Assembly (NCBI RefSeq): GCF_901873445.1
Contig: NZ_CABFLN010000030.1
Span: forward strand, 1-64,000
Length of the DNA: 64,000 nucleotides
Origin: Gemella haemolysans
GTDB lineage: Bacteria; Bacillota; Bacilli; Staphylococcales; Gemellaceae
Reading direction: 5' to 3'
Shown here: positions 39,029-46,918 of the stretch, piece after piece
Layout: each line of letters begins with the position of its first letter
How positions within the stretch are numbered: position 1 is the first letter of the stretch
The notes under the pieces: model-generated
Told to the model about the DNA's origin: nothing
Databases searched by the model: none
Seen by the model: only the letters and a program-made list of their open reading frames with translations
Position numbers and translations under genes: made by a program

Positions 39029-42000
39029 ATGACTAATAAAACATGGTATCTTGGTTTGGATATTGGAACAGCAAGTGTGGGTTGGGCTGCCACTGATACT
39101 GAATATAAAATTATTAGAAAAAATAAAAAAAGATTATGGGGAGTTAGACTATTTGAAGAAGCTAAGACTGCAGAAGAACGCCGAGGATATCGTTCTAGTA
39201 GAAGAAGATTAGCTAGAAGAAAATGGCGTTTAAACTTATTAGAAGAATTATTTACTCAAGAAATAGCCAAAATAGATTCTAATTTTTTCTTAAGGTTAAA
39301 GGAAAGTCAATATCATTATGAGGATAAAACCCATCAAGTACCGTATGCGATTTTTAATGATAAAGATTATACAGATAAAGATTATTATAAAGAATATCCA
39401 ACAATCTATCATTTAAGAACAAAACTTATGACTGAGGAAAATCCTGATATAAGAAAAGTATTTTTAGCAATACATCATATCTTAAAAAATAGAGGACATT
39501 TCTTACTACAAGGTCAAAGTTTTAAAGCTGGTAATTTAAACAATTTAATTAAAGAATTATTAGAACTTGATATACTTCATGTAGGATTTGAAGTAACAGA
39601 AAAAGTTGTTGATAAAATTGCGGATATTTCATTAGAGAAAAAAACTTCAAAAGATAAGTTGAATGATATTAAAGAACTATATCCAAAAGAAAAACAATTA
39701 TTAGAAGTGTTTAGACTTATTTTTGGAGGGAAAACATCATTAGATAAAATATTTGCTATTGATGAGTATAAAGAATTAGATGCATCCGTAAAATCAGTTT
39801 CTTTCAAAGAAAAAATCTATGAAGAAGTTCGACATGATTATGAACAAGTTCTATCAAACTATATTGAATTACTAGATTTAGCTAAGAAGATTTATGATAG
39901 TATTATTCTTTCCGATATTAAAAAAGAAGGAAAAACATTATCAGAATCAAAAGTTAAACTTTATGAGAAACATAAAGATGATTTGTTGAGATTAAAAAAA
40001 CTTGTGAAAAGTGATTCTAAATTATCCGCGGAGAAAAAAATAGAATTGTATTCAGCTATTTTTAAAGAGGATAAAGATAAAGGAACTAACTATGTAAATT
40101 ACATTCGTAATAGCGAAGAAGGTAAAGGTTGTAATTACGAAGACTTTAAAAAATTCTTAGATAAAGAACTAGCTAAACTAGAAGAAAGTGCAGCTAAAGA
40201 TGAAATATTAAGAGATTTAGAATTAGAACTATTCTTACCACTTCAAAGAACAAAAGATAATTCTGTAGTACCGTATCAAATTCACAAAGAAGAATTAGTA
40301 AAAATTTTAGATAATGCGGCTAAATACTATAGCTTCTTAGATGAAAAAGATGAGAGTGGATATAGTGTAAGAGAAAAAGTAATTCAATTATTAGAATTTA
40401 GAATACCGTACTATGTTGGTCCACTAAATTCTAGTAAAAAAGCTAAAGAAGATGGATTTGCTTGGTCTGTAAGAAATAAAGGGTATGAGAATACACCAGT
40501 AACTCCTTGGAATTATGAGAAAGTAATTGATGAAAGTGCTAGTGCAGAGAAATTCATTACGAATTTGACTAATAAATGTACATATCTTAAAGGTGAAGAT
40601 GTTCTTCCGAAGAATTCATTATTATATTCTGAGTTTGCATTATTAAATGAGCTGAATGCATTAAAATATGATGGAAATAGAATAAGTCTAGAAGCTAGAA
40701 ATGTTATTATTGAAAAACTTTTCAAACAACAAGGTAAGAAAGTTACAAAAACAAGTATTAAAAATTTATTGAAAGCAGAAGGATATATAGATGGTAAGGG
40801 CGAAATCACAGGTATTGATATTACTGTGAAGAATGATCTTAAATCTTATAGAGATTTCAAGAAAATCTTAGGGAACAAGTTTAACTCTGAATATGTAGAA
40901 AATATAATTCTTTGGATTACGTTATATGGAGAAGAAAAACTAATAAAAGCTAAAATAGAATCTGTTTATGGAGATATTTATTCAATAGATGAAATAGATA
41001 AGATTTCGAAATTAGAATTTAAAGGCTGGGGAAGATTCTCTAGAAAACTATTAACAGAATTAGTTAGTAAAAAACTTTATAATGAGGAAACTGGAGAATG
41101 CTTAAATATAATAGGAGCTATGCGCCAAAATAACATACTATTCATGGAGTTATTAGCAGATAGATTCGATTATGCACAACAGATAACTGATTACAATAAA
41201 GAGTTACAAAAAGAAGTAACAGAAATTACACCAGAAATCCTAGATGATTTATATGTATCCCCAGCTGTCAAACGTTCAATTTGGCAAACTGTTAGAATAG
41301 TAGAAGAACTTAAGAAGATTATAGGGTGTGCACCTGAAAAAATTTTTGTAGAGACAACAAGATCTAACCAAGGGGAGAAAGAACCAACATCTTCACGTGA
41401 AAAACAATTAAAACTTGCTTATAAAGCTGTTAAGAAAGATGTAAAAGAGCTAGAAAAAGAAATTGGTGCAATTAATTTTGATGTACTGAATGATAGACTA
41501 AGCTCTGAAGAACAGTCCAAGCTAAAAGCGAAAAAACTATATCTATATTATATGCAATTAGGACGATGTATGTATAGTGGTAAGCAAATAGAGCTAGAAA
41601 ATTTGTATACTCCGGAATATGATATAGATCACATCTACCCTCAATCAAAAATAAAAGATGACAGTTTTACGAATACGGTATTAGTAGAACGAGGATATAA
41701 TGCAGCTAAGTCTGATAGATATCCGTTAGGTTCTGATATTCAAACACCTAGCAATAGAAAATTTTGGAAATTTTTAAAAGAAAAAAAATTAATTACTGAT
41801 GAAAAATATAATAGATTAGTTAGAACAGAAGAGTTTTCTGATGAAGAGCTGAGTGGTTTTATAGCACGTCAATTAGTAGAAACATCGCAATCAGTAAAAG
41901 CAGTAGCTAGTATCTTAGGAGAATTAAATCCAGAAACATCAATATGTTACTCTAAAGCGGAAAATGTATCTAGTTTTAGACAAAACTTCGGGAAAATTAA

Positions 42001-42112
42001 AGAAGGTAATAGGGATTCAAAAAACGGTGATCAGTTAATAAAAGTACGTGAAATAAACGATTTACATCATGCCAAGGTGTTCATCAGCATACAAAAAGCA
42101 TTGTTAAACTAG
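39029..42112 (+). CDS. cas9: CRISPR-associated endonuclease Cas9, cut short by prophage insertion
   Basis: RNA-guided DNA nuclease of a type II CRISPR system; the size class looks II-A-like, expected near 1,350-1,400 residues. Seen here: RuvC-I Asp11 in YLGLDIGTASVGW, the Arg-rich bridge helix (RSSRRRLARRKWR), RuvC-II Glu775 in KIFVETTRSNQ, and HNH His868 in YDIDHIYPQS with the following Asn residues. The RuvC-III stretch VREINDLHHAK ends at Lys1016. The family continues with Asp-Ala-Tyr-Leu, but here VFISIQKALLN and a stop follow. The catalytic RuvC-III Asp, the rest of RuvC-III and the PAM-interacting domain are missing. The foreign tail begins exactly at the prophage edge next to the integrase. 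The product should be inactive as a nuclease and unable to read PAMs. TTGAGGAGG precedes the ATG. Confidence 0.95.
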   Translation: MTNKTWYLGLDIGTASVGWAATDTEYKIIRKNKKRLWGVRLFEEAKTAEERRGYRSSRRRLARRKWRLNLLEELFTQEIAKIDSNFFLRLKESQYHYEDKTHQVPYAIFNDKDYTDKDYYKEYPTIYHLRTKLMTEENPDIRKVFLAIHHILKNRGHFLLQGQSFKAGNLNNLIKELLELDILHVGFEVTEKVVDKIADISLEKKTSKDKLNDIKELYPKEKQLLEVFRLIFGGKTSLDKIFAIDEYKELDASVKSVSFKEKIYEEVRHDYEQVLSNYIELLDLAKKIYDSIILSDIKKEGKTLSESKVKLYEKHKDDLLRLKKLVKSDSKLSAEKKIELYSAIFKEDKDKGTNYVNYIRNSEEGKGCNYEDFKKFLDKELAKLEESAAKDEILRDLELELFLPLQRTKDNSVVPYQIHKEELVKILDNAAKYYSFLDEKDESGYSVREKVIQLLEFRIPYYVGPLNSSKKAKEDGFAWSVRNKGYENTPVTPWNYEKVIDESASAEKFITNLTNKCTYLKGEDVLPKNSLLYSEFALLNELNALKYDGNRISLEARNVIIEKLFKQQGKKVTKTSIKNLLKAEGYIDGKGEITGIDITVKNDLKSYRDFKKILGNKFNSEYVENIILWITLYGEEKLIKAKIESVYGDIYSIDEIDKISKLEFKGWGRFSRKLLTELVSKKLYNEETGECLNIIGAMRQNNILFMELLADRFDYAQQITDYNKELQKEVTEITPEILDDLYVSPAVKRSIWQTVRIVEELKKIIGCAPEKIFVETTRSNQGEKEPTSSREKQLKLAYKAVKKDVKELEKEIGAINFDVLNDRLSSEEQSKLKAKKLYLYYMQLGRCMYSGKQIELENLYTPEYDIDHIYPQSKIKDDSFTNTVLVERGYNAAKSDRYPLGSDIQTPSNRKFWKFLKEKKLITDEKYNRLVRTEEFSDEELSGFIARQLVETSQSVKAVASILGELNPETSICYSKAENVSSFRQNFGKIKEGNRDSKNGDQLIKVREINDLHHAKVFISIQKALLN
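42062..42080. other. Probable attL: cas9/prophage junction
   Basis: Cas9-like coding is intact through codons for Leu-His-His-Ala-Lys (42062-42076) and departs from the family immediately afterwards. The shared att core must therefore include or abut these bases. Its exact length cannot be fixed because attR is outside the window. Confidence 0.7.
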
Positions 42113-42135
42113 GAAGTTAACAACGCTATTTTTAT

Positions 42136-42156
42136 TTTAGGGGCAGTTTAGGGGCA
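42136..42156. repeat. Direct repeat at the attachment region, candidate integrase arm sites
   Basis: TTTAGGGGCA occurs twice (42136-42145 and 42147-42156), offset by 11 bases, about one helical turn. It lies between the junction and the integrase stop codon. This is the position of arm-type sites bound by the N-terminal domain of tyrosine integrases. Confidence 0.5.
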
Positions 42157-42157
42157 A

Positions 42158-43246
42158 TTAGAATTGAATATTTCTAAAACTTTCAAATTCTAATTCTTGT
42201 TGTTTGTTTGTCTTATGGATATAAATTTCTCTAGTTACTCTTGAATTTTTGTGACCTAATCTTTTTGAAATTAACTCAACATCTATTCCTTTATCAATGC
42301 ACAAACTAGCGTGAGTATGTCTTAACATATGCAATGTAAATTTAATAGTCGTATGTTCTCTTAAATATCTACTTACATTTTCTTTTATCCAGTACGAGCC
42401 AACAGTATTAAAGAATATAATATTATTCTTATTGTGAAAATCTGATAGAGTAATTGAAAAGTTATTACTGATTGTTCGTTGTGATTCTATTATCTCTAAA
42501 CATCTTTTATTTAATGATATTCTTCTATTTGAAGTATCAGTTTTTGTTAAGTCTATTTCTCTATTTCTATTTAAACTTTTATCTATTGTAAGTATATCTC
42601 CCTCAACATCATCAAATGTTAAGGCCAGACATTCACTTATTCGTAATCCAGTGTTGATAAGGAATTCTACAAGATTTCTATATCTAATATTATGATCTAA
42701 TTCATCTAAAATTATATCTATTTCATCTTGTTCTAGGTATCTATTATCTTTTTTAGCTTCAACTTTCTTTAAGTCCATTTTATCAAGAAAATTTATATCT
42801 TTCAAATAATCAAATTTATATAGCAAACGAATATATACTCTTACTCTTTTTAGCACCTCATTATAGTATTTGTCTGAAGTTGTACTTTGTTCTATTACAT
42901 CTTTTAAATATCTTGCATTAATTAAATTCAATTTAATGTCATAACCTTTTTTCTTAATTAAATTTATAATAGATTTATTATTGTGTCTTGTATTTGCTCT
43001 GGCATGTTTATAATGTTTTTCGTATATTATATCTAATCCCTCAAAAAATGTAATATTGTTATCTACTACGTATTTTAAATCTTGAGCTTTGGTTCTCAAT
43101 ATCTCTCTTGCGATATCTTCATTTTTCTTGCTTTTTTTATCCATTGTGACAGTTATTTTTCTTAGTTTCCCAGAAATATCTTTAACTCGATCACAATATT
43201 TTACTTTTCCGTTTTTTTGTTCTTCTATCCACATAGAAATACACAT
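42158..43246 (-). CDS. int: Phage tyrosine-type site-specific integrase
   Basis: Catalyses insertion and excision of the prophage. The 362-residue protein has an N-terminal arm-DNA-binding domain (WIEEQKNGKVKYCDRVKDISGK), a SAM-like core-binding domain (about residues 60-160) and a C-terminal catalytic domain. The catalytic residues are Arg in NTGLRISECLAL, His-x-x-Arg in HMLRHTHASL, His in RLGHKNSRVT and the nucleophile Tyr in REIYIHKT. Its 3' end points at attL. AGGATGTG precedes the first ATG; a second in-frame ATG four codons later is possible. It is the enzyme expected to recognise the site in cas9. Confidence 0.95.
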   Translation of the reverse strand: MCISMWIEEQKNGKVKYCDRVKDISGKLRKITVTMDKKSKKNEDIAREILRTKAQDLKYVVDNNITFFEGLDIIYEKHYKHARANTRHNNKSIINLIKKKGYDIKLNLINARYLKDVIEQSTTSDKYYNEVLKRVRVYIRLLYKFDYLKDINFLDKMDLKKVEAKKDNRYLEQDEIDIILDELDHNIRYRNLVEFLINTGLRISECLALTFDDVEGDILTIDKSLNRNREIDLTKTDTSNRRISLNKRCLEIIESQRTISNNFSITLSDFHNKNNIIFFNTVGSYWIKENVSRYLREHTTIKFTLHMLRHTHASLCIDKGIDVELISKRLGHKNSRVTREIYIHKTNKQQELEFESFRNIQF

Positions 43247-43261
43247 CCTTTCTTTTAAATT

Positions 43262-43424
43262 ATTAAGATGTGTGTTATAATTAACTAAATGAGCGAGGTT
43301 CGCTCCACATCTTAAGTAGTTTTGAGAATCCTATTAATATATGACGATATAATAATACTCGAAACGGACTTACGATTGACAAAAACTCTCTAACTCTTGG
43401 CGGGGTGCAGGGAGTTTTTTTATT
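43262..43424 (+). ncRNA. Candidate small RNA or structured region upstream of int
   Basis: Contains an extended -10 (TGTTATAAT, 43272-43280), a hairpin with ten-base outer arms (43262-43271 with 43305-43314) and inner GAGCG / CGCTC, and a clear terminator (AAAAACTC ... GGGAGTTTTTT, 43381-43421). No open frame is present. The terminator has no plus-strand gene before it, which suggests a short transcript. Confidence 0.3.
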
Positions 43425-43499
43425 TATTTTTGTTTAATTGGTTTTAATTATCAATTATTTTTGGTATAATAATACTATAAAATTAAAGGAGATAAAACA

Positions 43500-43697
43500 A
43501 TGAAAAAGTTACAAGTTATTAGTGGTTATTTATTCATTTTATCAATAATATACAGTTTATTTTATTTTTTATTGCCTTTTAAGTGGGTAGTTTTTATTTC
43601 TTTAATTACTTTAACAGTATTTAAAGTATCTCCTCATAATGAAATTAGTAATAATATTTTTTCTTTTGTTATTGATTTTCGATTTCATTATAAATAG
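43500..43697 (+). CDS. Small hydrophobic protein, 65 aa
   Basis: Two hydrophobic segments (about residues 8-30 and 31-46) and a basic C-terminus. AAAGGAGATAAAACA precedes the ATG and a TATAAT-like box lies near 43470. Its 3' end overlaps the convergent 400-aa gene by 29 bases. No family recognised; small membrane proteins beside phage integrases are sometimes superinfection-exclusion factors, but nothing in the sequence proves this. Confidence 0.45.
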   Translation: MKKLQVISGYLFILSIIYSLFYFLLPFKWVVFISLITLTVFKVSPHNEISNNIFSFVIDFRFHYK

Positions 43698-44871
43698 ATG
43701 GCAATTCTAATTCAGAATCAATTGATTCTATTCGTACGCTATCTTGTTCAGATGATTGATTTCTTAAATCTGATATTTTCTTTTCAATTTCTAATAAGTC
43801 TAATTCTCGTTTTTTATCTTCTAAAATTTGGTCTTTTTGTAGTTTTTTTAGTTCAATTTTATCTTTTTCATTTTTAATTTCTAGATTTTTATTTTCTAAT
43901 TTTTCTTTTTTCTCTTCATTAAGAGAACGTTTTATACCTTGAAACTTTACACCTAAAACACTTATTTCTTTAGAAAAATATAAAACACAACATATGAAGC
44001 CTGATACTCCTATAAAAATAGCTCCTATACCCATTGAAAGTAAGAGTGAACCAGGACTTTCTACATTACTTTTTATGTCAATTACATCATCTTTATTTTT
44101 TAATTTATTAATAGTTTTATATAGAGTTTCCCAAACTTCAGAATTTATATTATCTTTTGTACGTACAGATATTTTGCCATATATTACATTATCTTTAATA
44201 TAAACAGGCGATAATAAACCGTCTATATATTTTCCATAATCAGTTATATCAATAATCGACTGGTGCATATTAATGGTATATAAAAGTTTAGGATTTATCC
44301 ATTCTCTATTAACTTCATTTACCCAAGTAATTTTTCTTCTTTTCTTACATACAGATATTTTTTGCCCTATTGAATTTAATTCAACTTTGTTTTTTAACTC
44401 TAAATATTCATCATCAGTTAATTCATACATTTCACTTGAAATAATACCTATTAAAAATTTTCTAGAACTTCTATAAGGAACTATAACAATATCACCGATA
44501 TTCATTTTGTTATAAAAATTTTGTAATCTAGATCCTATTTGAGATGCACCATTTTTTGACGGTTTGGGTCTTATATTTCTTAAAACTAAACTAGTATATA
44601 AATCCTTTTTCTTTTTATTATATTCTTTTTCTATAGTTTCTGATTTTCGTTTACGTCCTGATGGTGTAAGTTCAGGTACATTAATAGAAATTTTTTCTAA
44701 TTGAATTAAATTTTCAAGTGATATTTGATTGTATTGAATCCCTATGCTACTAGACTGTTTAAAATCTTCATATTCTTCTCCACGTCCAGCACGAACTAAC
44801 CAATATTTAGTTTCTTTTGGTATTTCTAGTATTTTTAAAATATTTGCACTTTCTGTATCCATAGTATTCAC
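43669..44871 (-). CDS. Membrane protein with N-terminal EVE/Mrr-N-like domain and coiled coil
   Basis: A 400-residue protein of unknown function. Residues about 20-150 (KYWLVRAGRGEEYEDFKQ ... IGDIVIVPYRSSRKFLIGII) resemble the EVE/PUA-like domain found at the N-terminus of some Mrr-type restriction proteins, which reads modified bases. A middle domain follows (residues 180-265). One membrane helix spans about 274-299 and a Lys/Glu-rich coiled coil about 315-372. No nuclease motif is visible. It starts with GTG after GGAGGTGCTTCT. Its place between integrase and repressor operon is where prophages keep genes expressed in the lysogen, so a role in excluding other phages is a fair guess. Confidence 0.6.
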   Translation of the reverse strand: MNTMDTESANILKILEIPKETKYWLVRAGRGEEYEDFKQSSSIGIQYNQISLENLIQLEKISINVPELTPSGRKRKSETIEKEYNKKKKDLYTSLVLRNIRPKPSKNGASQIGSRLQNFYNKMNIGDIVIVPYRSSRKFLIGIISSEMYELTDDEYLELKNKVELNSIGQKISVCKKRRKITWVNEVNREWINPKLLYTINMHQSIIDITDYGKYIDGLLSPVYIKDNVIYGKISVRTKDNINSEVWETLYKTINKLKNKDDVIDIKSNVESPGSLLLSMGIGAIFIGVSGFICCVLYFSKEISVLGVKFQGIKRSLNEEKKEKLENKNLEIKNEKDKIELKKLQKDQILEDKKRELDLLEIEKKISDLRNQSSEQDSVRIESIDSELELPSIYNEIENQ

Positions 44872-44978
44872 AGAAGCACCTCCTTCATGTTATAATAAAA
44901 GAGAGTTTTATTTTATTAAAATTCTTGTTGTATCTCTACACTATCTAGTTTGGTCGCTTGTTAGTGTAGAGTTTTTTT
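44867..44978 (+). ncRNA. Candidate small RNA with its own promoter and terminator
   Basis: TTCACA (44867-44872), 18 bases and extended -10 TGTTATAAT (44888-44896) precede a hairpin with perfect ten-base arms CTCTACACTA (44934-44943) and TAGTGTAGAG (44962-44971) followed by seven T. The predicted RNA is about 75 bases. It would begin at the ribosome site of the minus-strand 400-aa gene and partly face its leader. Confidence 0.35.
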
Positions 44979-44985
44979 ATTTGTC

Positions 44986-45011
44986 TAAACTGGTCGAATT
45001 CGACTAGTTTA
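44986..45011. promoter_or_regulatory. 26-bp near-perfect palindrome, possible operator
   Basis: TAAACTGGTCGAATTCGACTAGTTTA has a single mismatched pair. A related half site (AGTTTGGTCG) lies 37 bases to the left in the hairpin loop. The palindrome is upstream of the 400-aa gene on the minus strand, so it may control that gene. Confidence 0.4.
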
Positions 45012-45052
45012 AAAAGAAAAAGAAGCCTTTATCTAATGATAAAAGACTTCTT
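45011..45052 (-). terminator. Terminator of the repressor operon
   Basis: On the minus strand AAGAAGTCTTTTATC pairs with GATAAAGGCTTCTT, followed by T-rich sequence. It lies 70 bases after the 188-aa gene. Confidence 0.75.
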
Positions 45053-45122
45053 CACGGTGGGCATTGCCCTATCTGATATCATTATAACATATATTTTATT
45101 ATAAATCTAATTTAATGTTTTA

Positions 45123-45689
45123 TTATTCTACATTTGATATTTTATCGAAAAATTCTAATATTTCTTTTGCTTGAACAGTAGTGCCTCTATATGTAATACT
45201 ATCTTTTTTAACAGGTTTATCAATTAAATTTATTTTGTATGTACCTTCATTTAAACCAGTAACCGTAAATTCAATTGTTAACTCAGTAACTTGATCTTCT
45301 AGTTTTTTCTTACCAGTTAATCCTCCGATTATCATTCCAGTACCACCTAAAAGTAATCCCCCAGCAGCTACACGTCCTATTGAAACACCACCTTGAGTAA
45401 CCTTTGCTCCGTCTTCAATAACTTTATAGTCTACTAATTCATTAAATTTAAAAACTTTGAAATAATCAGTATTTATTTTAAATGTTTCTGTTATTTCATC
45501 TATTATCAGACCTCTTAAGGTTAACGTTTTCTTAAATTCTGTTCTTCTAATTTTGTTTTCTTCTGATTTTTCTTTTGATTTAACTTTTAGCTCTTCCTTT
45601 TCTTTTTTCTTTTGTTCTTTTAACTCTAATTCTTTTTGTTTACGTTCTTGTTTTAAACGTTCTTTTTCTGGATTCTTTTTAAAAAACAT
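45123..45689 (-). CDS. Prophage protein with N-terminal coiled coil and PH-like domain
   Basis: A 188-residue protein. Residues 5-50 are almost all Lys, Glu and Gln, a long charged coiled coil. The rest has beta-strand character with a glycine-rich stretch (GRVAAGGLLLGGTGMIIGG) that could touch membrane. Similar proteins accompany repressors in Gram-positive prophages, but no function is assigned. AAGGAGAGATGC precedes the ATG. It is the last gene of the minus-strand repressor operon. Confidence 0.6.
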   Translation of the reverse strand: MFFKKNPEKERLKQERKQKELELKEQKKKEKEELKVKSKEKSEENKIRRTEFKKTLTLRGLIIDEITETFKINTDYFKVFKFNELVDYKVIEDGAKVTQGGVSIGRVAAGGLLLGGTGMIIGGLTGKKKLEDQVTELTIEFTVTGLNEGTYKINLIDKPVKKDSITYRGTTVQAKEILEFFDKISNVE

Positions 45690-45702
45690 AATGCATCTCT
45701 CC

Positions 45703-46140
45703 TTAAATTATATATTCTAACCTTTTCTCACATATTCTATAATCTAGTTTATAAGCCTCAGAAATATATGTGAGATTATTTATTTCTTTTATCTCTTCAT
45801 CTGATACCATGAAATAACTAGCGAATAAATCCGCTTCTATTTCTTGTCTTGATAGAGGTGTGCTTGTTACACGTCTTAAGAAATGCAAATTAGAGCCTTG
45901 ATGTAGAATATAATGTCCTAATTCATGTGCTAACGTGTACCTTTGTTCATTTGAAGATAAATTGTTATTAATGTGTATGCAGTGGTAAATGTTATCTTCT
46001 ATTTCCAACGTATGATATAGACCTTTGTTTTCTCCAAGGTCGGCAAATTGTACAATTATTCCTAATTCTTTAATTATTCTCAATGGATCGTTTGTTCCGT
46101 ATTTATTTGTAAGAGAAGTATAAATCTCTTTAATCGTCAA
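45703..46140 (-). CDS. ImmA/IrrE-family metallopeptidase
   Basis: A 145-residue zinc peptidase. The HExxH motif is in TLAHELGHYILHQ and a third ligand Glu in RQEIEADLFASYF. In known phages and ICEs such peptidases cleave the partner repressor and trigger induction. The TTG at 46140 is chosen: it overlaps the repressor stop (TTGACGATTAA) and gives MTIKEIYTSL, the usual family start. A longer frame from 46197 would overlap the repressor by 68 bases. Confidence 0.85.
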   Translation of the reverse strand: MTIKEIYTSLTNKYGTNDPLRIIKELGIIVQFADLGENKGLYHTLEIEDNIYHCIHINNNLSSNEQRYTLAHELGHYILHQGSNLHFLRRVTSTPLSRQEIEADLFASYFMVSDEEIKEINNLTYISEAYKLDYRICEKRLEYII

Positions 46141-46543
46141 TTTTAGATTCTTTGTGTCGTGCCATAGCAATTCGGGCCGCTTGCTCGATAGAAGCACGCA
46201 CTAACTCCTTTGTTGTTTCGTCCATTGGTTCGCCCTTAAACATTAGGGTTTGTTTACTGTTGAGATTATTCATTAAATCATCTACCATCGTTGAAATGTC
46301 TTGATTTTCAGAAACTATATTACTTTTTTCTTCAATCAAATCGGATTTTTCTATAGCGAAGAAATCAGCTAATAATTGAATTTTAGACATTCTAGGAATT
46401 GCTATCCCTTGCATCCAAGTGTTAAATGTTTGTGGAGATACCTTAATTCGTTTAGCTATTTCTCGTTGAGGTAAGTTACTATTAGCTACTAATCTTTTTA
46501 AGTTGTTAGAAAAAATAATTTTTTCTTTTTGATTGTTGCTCAT
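46130..46543 (-). CDS. CI-like prophage repressor, XRE family
   Basis: A 137-residue DNA-binding protein with an N-terminal helix-turn-helix (LPQREIAKRIKVSPQTFNTWMQG). It has no LexA-type peptidase domain, which fits control by the adjacent ImmA-type protease. ATG 46543 has AAGGAG at proper distance; the in-frame TTG at 46552 does not. It should keep the prophage silent by binding the palindromes at 46571, 46631 and 46919. Confidence 0.9.
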   Translation of the reverse strand: MSNNQKEKIIFSNNLKRLVANSNLPQREIAKRIKVSPQTFNTWMQGIAIPRMSKIQLLADFFAIEKSDLIEEKSNIVSENQDISTMVDDLMNNLNSKQTLMFKGEPMDETTKELVRASIEQAARIAMARHKESKIDD

Positions 46544-46570
46544 GTTATTCAACTCCTTTCTTATATTATA

Positions 46571-46653
46571 TCAAATTTATTTTGAATTTCAATACAAAAA
46601 GTAAAATTTTTTTTGATTAATGTATTGACATCAAATTTAATTTGATATATAAT
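46571..46653. promoter_or_regulatory. Lysogenic/lytic control region with promoter PR and two operators
   Basis: Rightward promoter TTGACA (46625-46630), 17 bases, TATAAT (46648-46653). The palindrome TCAAATTTAATTTGA (46631-46645) fills almost the whole spacer. A one-mismatch copy (TCAAATTTATTTTGA, 46571-46585) lies nearer the repressor start. Repressor bound at 46631 would block the promoter directly. Confidence 0.8.
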
Positions 46654-46711
46654 AAAATCGTGAGGTTGAGAAAAAAAAATCTCAGAATATAAAAAATATG
46701 GTGGTGATACA

Positions 46712-46906
46712 GTGACTAAATTAGAAATCTCAATTAGTGCTGCTAGAGAAAACGCACAGTTAACACAGCAAGATGTTGCTAAAAAACTAGGTGTTACTAA
46801 GCAAACTATAGTAAATTGGGAAAAGTACAGACAAACACCTTCTGTTAAACAAGCCAAGGAATTAAGCCTAATTTTTGGGATTCCTCTTGATAACATTAGG
46901 TTTTAA
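46712..46906 (+). CDS. Cro-like XRE-family regulator
   Basis: A 64-residue helix-turn-helix protein (LTQQDVAKKLGVTKQTIVNWEKYRQTPS). It is the first gene transcribed from PR, the classical Cro position. It starts with GTG 46712 after GGTGGTGATACA. It probably competes with the repressor for the same palindromes. Confidence 0.85.
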   Translation: MTKLEISISAARENAQLTQQDVAKKLGVTKQTIVNWEKYRQTPSVKQAKELSLIFGIPLDNIRF

Positions 46907-46918
46907 ATTTTGATTATT

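Noticed and set aside
39029..42112. Cas9 as a naturally short (about 1,030 aa) and complete type II-C or SaCas9-like enzyme
   Set aside because: The HNH histidine is at residue 868 and RuvC-III at 1013, positions of the long Cas9 class; the sequence stops inside RuvC-III, so the C-terminal domain is missing rather than short.
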